DNA from: Streptomyces sp. TLI_105 | Lineage (GTDB): Bacteria; Actinomycetota; Actinomycetes; Streptomycetales; Streptomycetaceae | Reading direction: 5' to 3' | Length of the DNA: 64,000 nt | Assembly (NCBI RefSeq): GCF_900105415.1 | Contig: NZ_FNSM01000001.1 | Span: 2,046,001-2,110,000 of the forward strand | In this document: positions 9,162 through 18,168 of the stretch, piece by piece | How the letters are laid out: every line of letters starts with the position of its first letter | Position numbering within the stretch: position 1 is the stretch's first letter | Notes under the pieces: model-generated | Told to the model about the DNA's origin: nothing | The model's database searches: none | The model's input: the letters and a program-made list of their open reading frames with translations, nothing else | Made by a program: the position numbers and the translations under genes

Positions 9162-10706
9162 TTGCAGATCACGTGGCGGCACCGGGCGGTGCCGGCGGCA
9201 CTGCTCGCGCTGCTCGTGGCGACCGGCTGCGAGAGCGGCGGCGCGCCGGACGCCCGGCCGAAGCCGGACGGCCGGCCGAAGGCCACCGCCGCTCCGTCCG
9301 CGTCCACGGCCGTGGCCCGGGTGTGCGCCGAGCCCCCGGCCGGACCGGCGCGGGCGCCGGCGGGCGCGGTGACGGTCGACCCCTCGGTGACCGGTGACCT
9401 GACCGCGAAGACCGAGGACAGCCCGCCGGGCACCACGTTCTGGCTGCGGCCGGGCAGGCACAGGCTGGACCCGGGCGAGTACGACCAGGTCCTCGCCAAG
9501 GAGGGGAACACGTACATCGGGGCGCCGGGCGCGGTGCTCGACGGCGCGAAGACCAACCAGTACGCGTTCGGCGGCACCGCCCGCGACGTCACGATCAAGT
9601 ACCTGACCGTGCAGGGTTTCGTCGCGCCGCAGGACGAGGGCGTGGTCAACCACGACATGGCCGACGGGTGGGTGATCGAGCACGCGACGATCCAGCACAA
9701 CTCGGGTGCCGGGCTGATGGCCGGTGCCCGCCAGCAGGTCCGCGCCAGCTGTCTGCGCGGCAACGGCCAGTACGGCATGAACGCCTACAAGACCGGTGAC
9801 TCCATCAAGGGCCTGGTCGTCGAGGGCAACGAGATCACGGGCAACAACACCGACGACTGGGAGCGGAAGCAGCCGGGCTGCGGCTGCACGGGAGGCATCA
9901 AGTTCTGGGCGGTCGACGGCGCCGACATCCGCGGCAACTGGGTGCACGACAACCGCGGGACCGGGCTGTGGGCGGACAACAACAACAACGACTTCCTCTT
10001 CGAGGACAACGTCCTCGAAGAGAACGACGGCGCCGCGCTGATGTACGAGACCAGCTACAACGCGGTCGTCCGGAACAACACGATCCGGCGGAACAACTGG
10101 GTCGAGGGCCGCGCGGGCGCCGAGGACGGCGACGACTTCCCGTACGCGAGCGTCTACGTGTCCGAGGCCGGCGGCGAGCCGCGGATCCCCGCCCGTACGG
10201 ACAGGATCGAGATCTACGGGAACGTGCTCGAGGACAACTGGTCGGGGATCACCCTGTGGGAGAACGCCGACCGGTTCTGCAACAGCCCGGCCAACACCTC
10301 GACCGGCTACTGCACCCTCCTGGTGAAGGACACCGGACGCTGCGCGCAGCCCGGGATCGCCGGCGCACCGCTCTACGCCGACTGCCGGTGGAAGACCCAG
10401 CGGGTGGACATCCACGGCAACCGCTTCGCCCTCGACAAGTCCGTCCTCGACTGCACGGTCCTGTGCGACCGAATGGCGGTGCTCTCCAACGACGGGACCT
10501 CTCCGGGCTGGTCGCCGTACAAGGGCGACCGGGTGGCCCGGGCGATCACGCTCCGGCAGGACAACCGCTGGCACGACAACGTCTACGTCGGGCCGTGGAC
10601 GTTCGTCGCGCACGACGCGGGCCGGACGCTCGGCGCCGGGCAGTGGCAGGGCGCACCGTACGGGCAGGACGCGGGCAGCACCTTCCGTACGCGGGACGGT
10701 GGTTGA
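9162..10706 (+). CDS. Right-handed beta-helix lipoprotein
   Basis: 514 residues from a TTG at 9162, with GGAGGAGG just upstream. The N-terminus is a lipoprotein signal: basic residues, a hydrophobic core (VPAALLALLVATGC) and a lipobox ending at Cys23, so the protein should be anchored outside the membrane. A Pro/Ala linker leads to repeated short beta-strand coils with many Asn ladders (DNNNNDFLFEDNVLEEN, YNAVVRNNTIRRNN), the mark of parallel beta-helix carbohydrate-active proteins. Related folds are epimerases, lyases and hydrolases. Several Cys residues in the C-terminal third suggest disulfides. It could trim, modify or hold the polymer at the surface (inference). Confidence 0.85.
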   Translation: MQITWRHRAVPAALLALLVATGCESGGAPDARPKPDGRPKATAAPSASTAVARVCAEPPAGPARAPAGAVTVDPSVTGDLTAKTEDSPPGTTFWLRPGRHRLDPGEYDQVLAKEGNTYIGAPGAVLDGAKTNQYAFGGTARDVTIKYLTVQGFVAPQDEGVVNHDMADGWVIEHATIQHNSGAGLMAGARQQVRASCLRGNGQYGMNAYKTGDSIKGLVVEGNEITGNNTDDWERKQPGCGCTGGIKFWAVDGADIRGNWVHDNRGTGLWADNNNNDFLFEDNVLEENDGAALMYETSYNAVVRNNTIRRNNWVEGRAGAEDGDDFPYASVYVSEAGGEPRIPARTDRIEIYGNVLEDNWSGITLWENADRFCNSPANTSTGYCTLLVKDTGRCAQPGIAGAPLYADCRWKTQRVDIHGNRFALDKSVLDCTVLCDRMAVLSNDGTSPGWSPYKGDRVARAITLRQDNRWHDNVYVGPWTFVAHDAGRTLGAGQWQGAPYGQDAGSTFRTRDGG

Positions 10707-10707
10707 G

Positions 10708-11961
10708 ATGCGTACGGACATCGGGGCGGGCACGGAGCGCGCCCCCAAGGCGGTCGGGATCGCCTGGGCGCTCCTCGCGCTCAACGTGCTGGGCTCCGCC
10801 GGGGCGAAGACGATCGTCCCGATCCCCCGCTCCCTGATCCAGATGGTCACGATGGGCGCGCTGGTCGGCGCGTTCACGCTGGCGCTCACGGTCAACCGGC
10901 CGCTGCGGATCCGGCCCAGCGCGTTCGTGTTCCTGCTGACCCTGCTGCTCGTGCCGAGCCTGATCTCCAGTGTGGACGCCGGGGCGGGCGCGCTGTTCCG
11001 CTGCGCGCGGCTCGCGCTCTTCGTCGGCACGCTGTGGCTGCTCAGCCGCTGGTGGGACGGCAGCCTGCGGTTCGTCCACCTCCACATCCGGTGGTACTTC
11101 GCGGTGCTCGTCCTGGTGGCCGCCGGACTGGTCGTCTCGCCGGGCACGGCCATGCCCGAGTACTACGGCGGGCGTCTCGTGGGCGCGCTGTGGCCGCTCA
11201 CGCCGCCGCAGATCGGGCAGTACTCCGCGGTGATCATCGGGCTCTCCGTGCTGCTGCTCCTCGGCCGCCGGACCACCCTGGCCGGCGCGGCGGTGGTCGT
11301 CGTGCCGTCGTTCGTGCTGCTCGCCATGACCCACACCCGAACGGCGACGCTCGGCATGATCATCGGTCTGGTCCTGGCGATCGGCTCGCTCTTCCTGACC
11401 AGTGCCGCCGCGCGCAAGTTCTTCGCCTGGGCGGTGCTGTGCGCGACGGTGGCCGCGGTGGTGTTCGGCTCCGCGCTGCGGGCCTGGTTCCTGCGCGGGC
11501 AGAGCCAGGAGAACTTCTCCAACCTCACCGGCCGGGCGAAGGTGTGGGACTCCCTCCTCTCGGCGCCCCGGACGACCGGGGAGACGGTCTTCGGCCTGGG
11601 CCTGGGCGACAAGTCGTGGGACGGGCTGCCGATCGACAACAGCTGGCTGGCCGTCTACAACGAGCAGGGGCTGCTCGGCGTCGGCATCGTGGCGGCGTTC
11701 CTCCTCGCGCTCGGCGGCATCGCGCTGCTGCGGCCGCCGTCGCTGTCGAGGGCCTGCGCGATCTTCCTGATCAGCTACTGCGCGATCTCGTCGTACACCG
11801 AGGTGGGTCTCGGCGACGCCTCGGCGTATCTGCTGCACCTGGCCCTGGCCGCCTCGCTGCTCGCGGCGCCCGCCGCGGCCGCGCCGCTCCCGGCGGCCGG
11901 CATTCCTCGTCAGAGGTCCGACATTCCCCGACGACGTGTCCCGCGATGGGCCCGGAGGTGA
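10708..11961 (+). CDS. O-antigen ligase / Wzy-type polymerase membrane protein
   Basis: 417 residues, about ten to twelve hydrophobic segments and a larger extracellular loop (FLRGQSQENFSNLTGRAKVW) that contains the R-x-x-x-W type feature seen in O-antigen ligase/polymerase families. It is the likely polymerase of the repeat unit, working with the flippase at 18165 and the Wzz-like pair. The ATG at 10708 is preferred over the in-frame GTG at 10699 because GGTGG lies at a better distance; the evidence is weak. The C-terminus is basic and overlaps the excellent ribosome site of the next gene. Confidence 0.85.
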   Translation: MRTDIGAGTERAPKAVGIAWALLALNVLGSAGAKTIVPIPRSLIQMVTMGALVGAFTLALTVNRPLRIRPSAFVFLLTLLLVPSLISSVDAGAGALFRCARLALFVGTLWLLSRWWDGSLRFVHLHIRWYFAVLVLVAAGLVVSPGTAMPEYYGGRLVGALWPLTPPQIGQYSAVIIGLSVLLLLGRRTTLAGAAVVVVPSFVLLAMTHTRTATLGMIIGLVLAIGSLFLTSAAARKFFAWAVLCATVAAVVFGSALRAWFLRGQSQENFSNLTGRAKVWDSLLSAPRTTGETVFGLGLGDKSWDGLPIDNSWLAVYNEQGLLGVGIVAAFLLALGGIALLRPPSLSRACAIFLISYCAISSYTEVGLGDASAYLLHLALAASLLAAPAAAAPLPAAGIPRQRSDIPRRRVPRWARR

Positions 11962-11968
11962 TCTGAGC

Positions 11969-13180
11969 ATGCATGTCCTGGTGGTGCACAACCGCTACTC
12001 CTCGGCGCAGCCGAGCGGGGAGAACAGGGTGGTCGACGAGGAGGTGGCGCTGCTGCGCGCGGCCGGCCACCGGGTCGACCTGTTCGAGCGGCGCAGCGAC
12101 GACATCGCCGGCCGGTCCCTCCTCGGCAAGGCCGCGGTGCCACTCCTCGTGCCGTGGAACCCGGCGGTCCGCACGGAACTCGCCGCCCGGCTCCGCGCCG
12201 ACCGGCCGGACGTGGTGCACGTCCACAACGTCTTCCCGCTCCTGTCGCCGGCGGTCCTCGCCGCCTGCGCCGACGCCGGCGTGCCCGTCGTCGCCACGCT
12301 GCACAACTACACCCAGGTCTGCCCGCCGGGCACGCTGCACCGGGACGGCAGGCCGTGCACCGAGTGCGTCGGGTCGACGGCGTCGCTGCCCGCCGTCCGG
12401 CACGGCTGCTACCGGAACTCCCGGCTCGCGACGGTTCCCCTCGCGGTCAGCCTGTCGGTCAACCGGCGGCGGTGGTGGTCCGGCGTGGAGCGTTTCTTCT
12501 GCATCTCCGCGGCGCAGCGCGACATCCTGGTGCGGTCCGGCATGCCGGCCGAACGGCTCGCGGTGAAGCACAACTTCGTGCCCGACCCGGGCACCTGTCG
12601 GACGGGCACCGGCGAGCACCTGCTCTTCCTCGGCCGGCTCGCGGAGCCCAAGGGCGTACGGCTGCTCATGGCCGCGTGGGACGAGCTCGCGGCGGACGGC
12701 GGGGCGGGCGTGCCGCTCGTGCTCGCCGGCGCGGGGCCGCTGGAGCGTGAGGTGGCCGCCTGGGCGGAGGGCCGGGACGACGTGCGGTACGTCGGCCTGT
12801 ACGACCCGGAGGAGTGCCGGCAGGCCCTCGCACGGTCGGTCGCCGTGGTGGCCCCTTCGACGGCCAGGGAGACCTTCGGCCTGGTGGTCGCCGAGGCGAT
12901 GGCGGCCGGGGTCCCGGCCGTCGCCGCCGGGCACGGCGCCTTCGTCGAACTCGTCGACGAAGGGGTGACCGGGCTGCTGCACCGGCCGGGCGAGGCCGCC
13001 TCGCTCGCGGACTGTCTGCGCCTGATCACGGCCGCGCCGGCCCGGAACCGGGAGATGGGGCTGGCGGCCCGGCGCCGGTACGAGCAGCGCTTCAGCCCGG
13101 CCGTCGGGCTGGAGCGCCTGCTGGAGGAGTACCGCACCGCGATCGCGGTGCGGGCGGAATCAATGGGGGGCAGTAAATGA
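11969..13180 (+). CDS. Glycosyltransferase family 4
   Basis: 403 residues. The N-terminal GT-B half begins MHVLVVHNRYSSAQPSGEN. The C-terminal half has HLLFLGRLAEPKG and the family 4 nucleotide-sugar motif ARETFGLVVAEAMAAGVP, with the E-x7-E pair near residues 300-308. A CPPG...C..C cluster (CTECVG) sits in the acceptor half. The ATG at 11969 follows GGAGGTGATC, an almost full match to the 16S anti-SD, giving one of the strongest ribosome sites in the operon. It probably adds one sugar of the repeat unit on the inner membrane face. Confidence 0.93.
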   Translation: MHVLVVHNRYSSAQPSGENRVVDEEVALLRAAGHRVDLFERRSDDIAGRSLLGKAAVPLLVPWNPAVRTELAARLRADRPDVVHVHNVFPLLSPAVLAACADAGVPVVATLHNYTQVCPPGTLHRDGRPCTECVGSTASLPAVRHGCYRNSRLATVPLAVSLSVNRRRWWSGVERFFCISAAQRDILVRSGMPAERLAVKHNFVPDPGTCRTGTGEHLLFLGRLAEPKGVRLLMAAWDELAADGGAGVPLVLAGAGPLEREVAAWAEGRDDVRYVGLYDPEECRQALARSVAVVAPSTARETFGLVVAEAMAAGVPAVAAGHGAFVELVDEGVTGLLHRPGEAASLADCLRLITAAPARNREMGLAARRRYEQRFSPAVGLERLLEEYRTAIAVRAESMGGSK

Positions 13181-14427
13181 CACGATGCCGACTCTGCGGC
13201 TCGGCGGCGCTCACGAGCGTCGTCGACCTGGGGGCGACGCCGCCGTGCGAGAGCTTTCTCGCCGCGGACGAACTGGACCGGCCGGAGCCCGCGTACCCGC
13301 TGCACCTGCGGGTCTGCACCGACTGCTGGCTCGCGCAGCTCCCTCCGCTGATCACGCCGGAGGAGACCTTCAAGGAGTACGCGTACTTCTCCTCGTACTC
13401 GACCTCCTGGGTGGAGCACGCGCGCACGTTCGTCGCGGCCGCCGTGGAGCGGCTCGCCCTCGGCGGCGACGCCTTCGTGGTCGAGGTCGCGAGCAACGAC
13501 GGGTACCTGCTGAAGCACGTGGTGGACCGCGGGATCCGCTGCCTCGGCATCGAGCCCTCGGTGAACGTCGGCGCCGCGGCGCGGGGCGCCGGTGTGCCCA
13601 CGCTCACCGAGTTCCTGAGCCCGGAGACGGGCGCGGCCGTCCGCGCCGAGCACGGCCCGGCGGACCTGGTCGTCGCCAACAACGTGTACGCGCACATCCC
13701 CGACGTCGTCGGCTTCACCCAGGGGCTGCGCGCCCTGGTCGCCGACGACGGCTGGGTCTCCATCGAGGTGCAGCACCTGCTGACCCTGATCGAGGAGAAC
13801 CAGTACGACACGATCTACCACGAGCACTTCCAGTACTACACGGTCGCGTCCGCGGCCCGGGCGCTCGCGAGCGGCGGACTCACGCTCGTGGACGTCGAGC
13901 TGCTGCCCACGCACGGCGGCTCCATCCGGCTGTGGGCCCGGCCGGCGGAGGTGGCCGGCGAGCCCACGGCGCGTGTGGCCGAGGTCCTCGACCGGGAGAA
14001 GGCCGCCGGGCTCCAGGACCTGTCCGGGTACACCGAGTTCTCCGACCGGGTGGCCAAGGTGCGCCGGGACCTGCTGCGCTTCCTCATCGAGGCGGCCGAG
14101 CGCGGCGAGACGGTCGTCGGCTACGGCGCCCCCGGCAAGGGCAACACGCTGCTCAACCACTGCGGCATCCGGCCCGACCTGCTCTCGTACACGGTCGACC
14201 GCAACCCCTACAAGCACGGCAGGTTCACCCCGGGCACCCGAGTCCCGATCCTGCCGCCCGAGCGGATCGCCGCCGACCGGCCGGACTACGTCCTCGTCCT
14301 CCCGTGGAACCTGCGGGCCGAACTGGTCGAGCAGCTGTCCTTCGTGGGCGACTGGGGCGGCCGCCTCGTCTTCCCCATCCCGGAACTGAGCATCGTCGAG
14401 GTGCCCGCGAAAGAGGTCACAGCATGA
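13177..14427 (+). CDS. SAM-dependent sugar C-methyltransferase (TylC3/NovU type)
   Basis: 416 residues with the three-part layout of NDP-sugar C-methyltransferases. A zinc-binding N-terminus has Cys4, Cys7, Cys47 and Cys50 (CRLC, CTDC). A SAM-binding core has VVEVASNDGYLLK. The conserved YHEHFQYY segment carries the catalytic His/Glu pair known in this family, and a C-terminal Rossmann-like domain has VGYGAPGKGNTLLNHCGI. Enzymes of this type methylate a ring carbon of a 4-keto sugar nucleotide. Start and stop overlap neighbours by 4 bases, linking it tightly to the nucleotidyltransferase downstream. The cluster may thus make a branched-chain sugar. Confidence 0.9.
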   Translation: MTRCRLCGSAALTSVVDLGATPPCESFLAADELDRPEPAYPLHLRVCTDCWLAQLPPLITPEETFKEYAYFSSYSTSWVEHARTFVAAAVERLALGGDAFVVEVASNDGYLLKHVVDRGIRCLGIEPSVNVGAAARGAGVPTLTEFLSPETGAAVRAEHGPADLVVANNVYAHIPDVVGFTQGLRALVADDGWVSIEVQHLLTLIEENQYDTIYHEHFQYYTVASAARALASGGLTLVDVELLPTHGGSIRLWARPAEVAGEPTARVAEVLDREKAAGLQDLSGYTEFSDRVAKVRRDLLRFLIEAAERGETVVGYGAPGKGNTLLNHCGIRPDLLSYTVDRNPYKHGRFTPGTRVPILPPERIAADRPDYVLVLPWNLRAELVEQLSFVGDWGGRLVFPIPELSIVEVPAKEVTA

Positions 14428-15218
14428 AGGTCGTCCTGTTCTGCGGCGGTTACGGAATGCGGATGCGGAGCGGCGCCGCGGACGACGTGCCCAAGCCGAT
14501 GGCGATGGTCGGCCCGCGCCCGCTGATCTGGCACGTCATGCGCTACTACGCGCACTACGGGCACACGGAGTTCATCCTGTGTCTCGGATACGGCGCGCAC
14601 CACATCAAGGACTTCTTCCTCAACTACGAGGAGACGACGTCAAACGACTTCGTGCTGCGCGGCGGCCGGACCGAGCTGCTGTCCACCGACATATCCGACT
14701 GGACGATCACGTTCGCCCAGACCGGCATCGAGTCGCCGATCGGGGAGAGGCTGCGCCGGGTGCGGCACCACCTGGACGGCGACGAGATGTTCCTCGCCAA
14801 CTACGCCGACGTGCTCACCGACGCGCCGCTGCCGGAGATGATCGAGCGGTTCTCCCGGCGTGACGCCGGCGCGTCGATGATGGTGGTGCCGCCGCAGTCC
14901 TCCTTCCACTGCGTGGAGTTGGGCGAGGACGGGCTCGTGGGGGGCATCACCGCCGTCAGCGAACTGCCGCTGTGGGAGAACGGCGGCTACTTCGTGCTCC
15001 GCCAGGAGGTCTTCGACCACATACCGGAGGGCGGGGACCTGGTCGCCGACGGCTGCGCCGGCCTGGCCAAGGAAGGCCGGCTCGTGGCGCACCAGCACCG
15101 CGGCTTCTGGAAGCCGACCGACACCGTGAAGGAGCGGGCCGCGCTCGACGAGGCCTACGCCCGGGGCGACCGCCCGTGGGCCGTGTGGGAACGGAACACC
15201 ACGGGGGTGACCGCTTGA
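14424..15218 (+). CDS. Sugar-1-phosphate nucleotidyltransferase, RfbF (glucose-1-P cytidylyltransferase)-like
   Basis: 264 residues, the usual size of glucose-1-phosphate cytidylyltransferases. The N-terminal FCGGYGMRMR corresponds to the GGxGTRL nucleotide signature, followed by the conserved KPM Lys region (DVPKPMAMVG) and LCLGYGAHHIKDFF, which is typical of RfbF. It should activate a hexose-1-phosphate, most likely with CTP, for the methyltransferase, SDR and deacetylase encoded beside it. Choice of CTP over other nucleotides is by resemblance only. ATGA overlap with the methyltransferase stop. Confidence 0.85.
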   Translation: MKVVLFCGGYGMRMRSGAADDVPKPMAMVGPRPLIWHVMRYYAHYGHTEFILCLGYGAHHIKDFFLNYEETTSNDFVLRGGRTELLSTDISDWTITFAQTGIESPIGERLRRVRHHLDGDEMFLANYADVLTDAPLPEMIERFSRRDAGASMMVVPPQSSFHCVELGEDGLVGGITAVSELPLWENGGYFVLRQEVFDHIPEGGDLVADGCAGLAKEGRLVAHQHRGFWKPTDTVKERAALDEAYARGDRPWAVWERNTTGVTA

Positions 15219-15862
15219 TCCGCCTCGGCGCCGGGCGCCTGGACCGGATCGTCGCGGTGGGCGCCCACTGCGACGACATCGCCATCGGCACCGGCGGCAC
15301 GCTCCTCGCGCTGTGCCTCGCGCGGCCGGGCATCCGCGTCGACGCGCTGGTGCTCTCCGGCGGAGGCGGCGAGCGGGAGCAGGAGGAACGGGCCGCGCTC
15401 GCCGCCTTCTGCCCGGGTGCCGACCTGCGGCTGACCGTGCTCAAGCTGCCGGACGGCCGGCTGCCCGCGCACTGGGAGGAGGCCAAGGCGGCGGTCGAGG
15501 AGCTGCGCGAGCGGACCGAGCCGGATCTGATCCTGGCCCCGCGCACCGAGGACGCGCACCAGGACCACCGCACCCTGGCGAAGCTGATGTCCACCGCGTT
15601 CCGCGACCATCTCGTGCTCGGCTACGAGATCGTCAAGTGGGACGCCGATCTCGGCCGCCCGGTGGCGTACCAGCCGCTGTCGCCGGAGATCGCCGAGGAG
15701 AAGGTGCGGCTGCTGCAGGAGCACTACCCCTCGCAGCGGCACCGGCCCTGGTACGACCGGGAGGCCTTCCTCGGCCTCGCCCGGATCCGCGGCATCGAAT
15801 GTCACGCGCGCTACGCCGAGGCGTTCGCCGTCACCAAACTCACTCTCGACCTGGGGGATTGA
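15215..15862 (+). CDS. PIG-L / LmbE family N-deacetylase
   Basis: 215 residues from a TTG at 15215 overlapping the previous stop (TTGA). The zinc-binding signature appears as AHCDDIAIGTGGT; the usual form is AHPDDExxG, so the Pro and Glu are changed while the His and Asp ligands stay. The second metal site is DAHQDHRT. Family members remove N-acetyl groups from sugars (GlcNAc-PI, mycothiol precursor, teicoplanin-type sugars). Here it probably deacetylates the activated or lipid-linked amino sugar. The altered AHxDD motif and the sugar-cluster context resemble the subgroup found beside cytidylyltransferases. Confidence 0.85.
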   Translation: MIRLGAGRLDRIVAVGAHCDDIAIGTGGTLLALCLARPGIRVDALVLSGGGGEREQEERAALAAFCPGADLRLTVLKLPDGRLPAHWEEAKAAVEELRERTEPDLILAPRTEDAHQDHRTLAKLMSTAFRDHLVLGYEIVKWDADLGRPVAYQPLSPEIAEEKVRLLQEHYPSQRHRPWYDREAFLGLARIRGIECHARYAEAFAVTKLTLDLGD

Positions 15863-15865
15863 ACC

Positions 15866-16891
15866 TTGCGCGTACTGCTGACCGGACACCAGGGCTACCT
15901 GGGCACCGTCATGGCTCCCGTCCTCACCGCCGCCGGGCACGAGGTCGTCGGCCTCGACTCCGGCCTGTTCGCCGACTGTGTGCTCGGCCCGGCGCCGGCG
16001 GACCCGGCGGGCCACCGGGTGGACCTGCGCGACGTCACGGCCGAGCACGTGGCCGGGGTGGACGCCGTGATCCACCTGGGCGCGCTGTCCAACGACCCGC
16101 TGGGATCGCTGGCGCCGGAGCTCACCTACGACATCAACCACCACGCGTCCGTGCGCCTCGCCCGGCTGGCCCGCGAGGCCGGGGTGAAGCGTTTCCTGTA
16201 CGCGTCGACGTGCTCCGTCTACGGAGCGGCGGGCGGCGACGAGCTGGTGTCCGAGGACGCCCCGCTGCGGCCGGTGACGCCGTACGCGGAGTCCAAGGTG
16301 CGGGTGGAGGACGACCTGCACGCCCTGGCCGACGACGGCTTCACCCCGGTGTACATGCGCAACGCCACCGCCTTCGGCTACTCCCCCAGGCTGCGCGCCG
16401 ACATCGTGCTGAACAACCTGGTGGGCCACGCGCTGCTGTCCGGCGAGGTGCTCGTGCTCTCCGACGGCACCCCCTGGCGCCCGCTGGTGCACGCCGCCGA
16501 CATCGCCCGGGCCTTCACGGCCGCGCTCGAGGCGCCCCGGGACGCGGTGCACGACCGGGCGTTCAACATCGGCAGCGAGGTCAACAACGTCACGGTCGCC
16601 GAGATCGCCGCGCAGGTCGCCGAGGCGGTGGACGGCTCGAAGGTGGTGATCACCGGCGAGACCGGCGCCGATCCGCGGTCGTACCGGGTGGACTTCTCCC
16701 GGTTCCGCTCCGCGATCCCCGGCTTCGACTGCGAGTGGACGGTGAAGCGGGGGGCGCTGGAACTCGCCGACGCCTACCGGAAGCACGGTCTCACCCGGGA
16801 GGACTTCGAGCGGCGCTTCACCCGTCTCGCCGTGCTGCGCGCGGCCTCCGACACCGGCGCCGTCGACGACACCCTGCGGTGGCGCCGATGA
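15866..16891 (+). CDS. NAD-dependent epimerase/dehydratase (extended SDR)
   Basis: 341 residues. The nucleotide-binding glycine motif is GHQGYLG (7-13), and the active site is STCSVYG with YAESK (Tyr-x3-Lys) about 30 residues later, so all SDR catalytic residues are present. The substrate half includes RNATAFGYSPRLR and PWRPLVHAADIA, as in UDP/CDP/GDP-sugar epimerases and dehydratases. It starts at a TTG with GGGGGA upstream. It probably epimerises or dehydrates the nucleotide sugar made by the preceding enzymes; the exact reaction cannot be read from sequence. Confidence 0.9.
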   Translation: MRVLLTGHQGYLGTVMAPVLTAAGHEVVGLDSGLFADCVLGPAPADPAGHRVDLRDVTAEHVAGVDAVIHLGALSNDPLGSLAPELTYDINHHASVRLARLAREAGVKRFLYASTCSVYGAAGGDELVSEDAPLRPVTPYAESKVRVEDDLHALADDGFTPVYMRNATAFGYSPRLRADIVLNNLVGHALLSGEVLVLSDGTPWRPLVHAADIARAFTAALEAPRDAVHDRAFNIGSEVNNVTVAEIAAQVAEAVDGSKVVITGETGADPRSYRVDFSRFRSAIPGFDCEWTVKRGALELADAYRKHGLTREDFERRFTRLAVLRAASDTGAVDDTLRWRR

Positions 16892-18168
16892 CGGCGGCCG
16901 ATCTCGGGGAGGAGATGCACGCGCTGGTGGAGCGGTTGTACCCGCTGTGCCGGAGCATCACGGGCGACGGTGTGCGCGCCACCCTGGAGATCGTCGGGGA
17001 GTACCTCCCGCTGGAGGTGCACGAGGTGCCGACCGGGACGCAGGTGCTGGACTGGACGGTGCCGCAGGAGTGGAACATCCGGGACGCGTACGTCGCCGAC
17101 CCGGCCGGCAACCGGGTCGTCGACTTCGCCGCGTCCAGCCTGCACGTGCTCGGCTACAGCGTGCCGGTGTCGGCGACCATGCCGCTGAGCGAGCTGCGCG
17201 GGCACCTGCACACCCTGCCGGACCACCCGTCCTGGGTGCCGTACCGCACCAGCTACTACAAGCCGGAGTGGGGCTTCTGCCTGGCCCAGGAGACCCTGGA
17301 CGCGCTGCCGGACGGCGAGTACGAGGTGTGCGTCGACTCCACGCTCGCCGACGGCCACCTCACCTACGCCGAGCACGTGGTCCCCGGCCAGGTCGCCGAC
17401 GAGGTGATCGTCTCCTGCCACGTCTGCCACCCGTCGCTGGCCAACGACAACCTGGCCGGCATCGCGGTGGCGACGTTCCTCGCCCGGGCGCTCGCGGAGG
17501 GGACGCCGTACTACACGTACCGGTTCCTCTTCGCGCCCGGCACCATCGGGGCGATCACCTGGCTGGCCCGGAACAAGGAGCGGATCGACCGGGTCAAGCA
17601 CGGCCTCGTACTGGCCTGCGCCGGCGACCGGGGCAGCCTGACGTACAAGCGGAGCCGGCGCGGCGACGCGGAGATCGACCGGGTGATGCGGCACGTGCTC
17701 GAAGCCTCCGAACGGCCGCACAGCATCGTCGAGTTCACTCCGTACGGCTACGACGAGCGGCAGTTCTGCTCGCCCGGCTTCGATCTCGGCGTGGGCTCGC
17801 TCACCCGTACCCCGTACGCCGGCTATCCCGAGTACCACACCTCGGCGGACAACCCGGACTTCGTCTCCCCGGAGGCGATGGCGGACACGCTCGCCGTCTG
17901 CCGCGAGGCGTTCGCCGTCCTCGACCGCAACCGGCGCTACCTCAACCTCAGTCCCTACGGCGAACCACAGCTCGGCCGGCGGGGGTTGTACGACGCGCTC
18001 GGCGGCCGCAGCGACACCAAGCAGGCCCAGATGGCCATGCTCTGGGTGCTCAACCTCTCCGACGGCGAGCACGGTCTGCTGGACGTCGCCGAGCGGTCCG
18101 GGCTGCCGTTCGACACCGTCGTCGCCGCCGCCGACGCCCTGGGCGCCGCCGGGCTGATCAAGGCATGA
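16888..18168 (+). CDS. DUF4910/DUF2172 putative zinc aminopeptidase-like protein with C-terminal winged helix
   Basis: 426 residues, full family length. The central part shows SCHVCHPSLANDNLAG (near 175), with His, Cys and Asp residues at the place of the zinc ligands of M28-like peptidases, and GYPEYHTSADNPDF further on, the second metal segment. The last 40 residues (LDVAERSGLPFDTVVAAADAL) form a winged-helix-like end. Family members recur in antibiotic and surface-sugar gene clusters, yet their substrate is unknown. Overlap with the SDR (ATGA) and with the flippase (ATGA) shows it is an integral part of the pathway. It could hydrolyse an amide or aminoacyl-sugar bond (inference). Confidence 0.85.
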   Translation: MTAADLGEEMHALVERLYPLCRSITGDGVRATLEIVGEYLPLEVHEVPTGTQVLDWTVPQEWNIRDAYVADPAGNRVVDFAASSLHVLGYSVPVSATMPLSELRGHLHTLPDHPSWVPYRTSYYKPEWGFCLAQETLDALPDGEYEVCVDSTLADGHLTYAEHVVPGQVADEVIVSCHVCHPSLANDNLAGIAVATFLARALAEGTPYYTYRFLFAPGTIGAITWLARNKERIDRVKHGLVLACAGDRGSLTYKRSRRGDAEIDRVMRHVLEASERPHSIVEFTPYGYDERQFCSPGFDLGVGSLTRTPYAGYPEYHTSADNPDFVSPEAMADTLAVCREAFAVLDRNRRYLNLSPYGEPQLGRRGLYDALGGRSDTKQAQMAMLWVLNLSDGEHGLLDVAERSGLPFDTVVAAADALGAAGLIKA

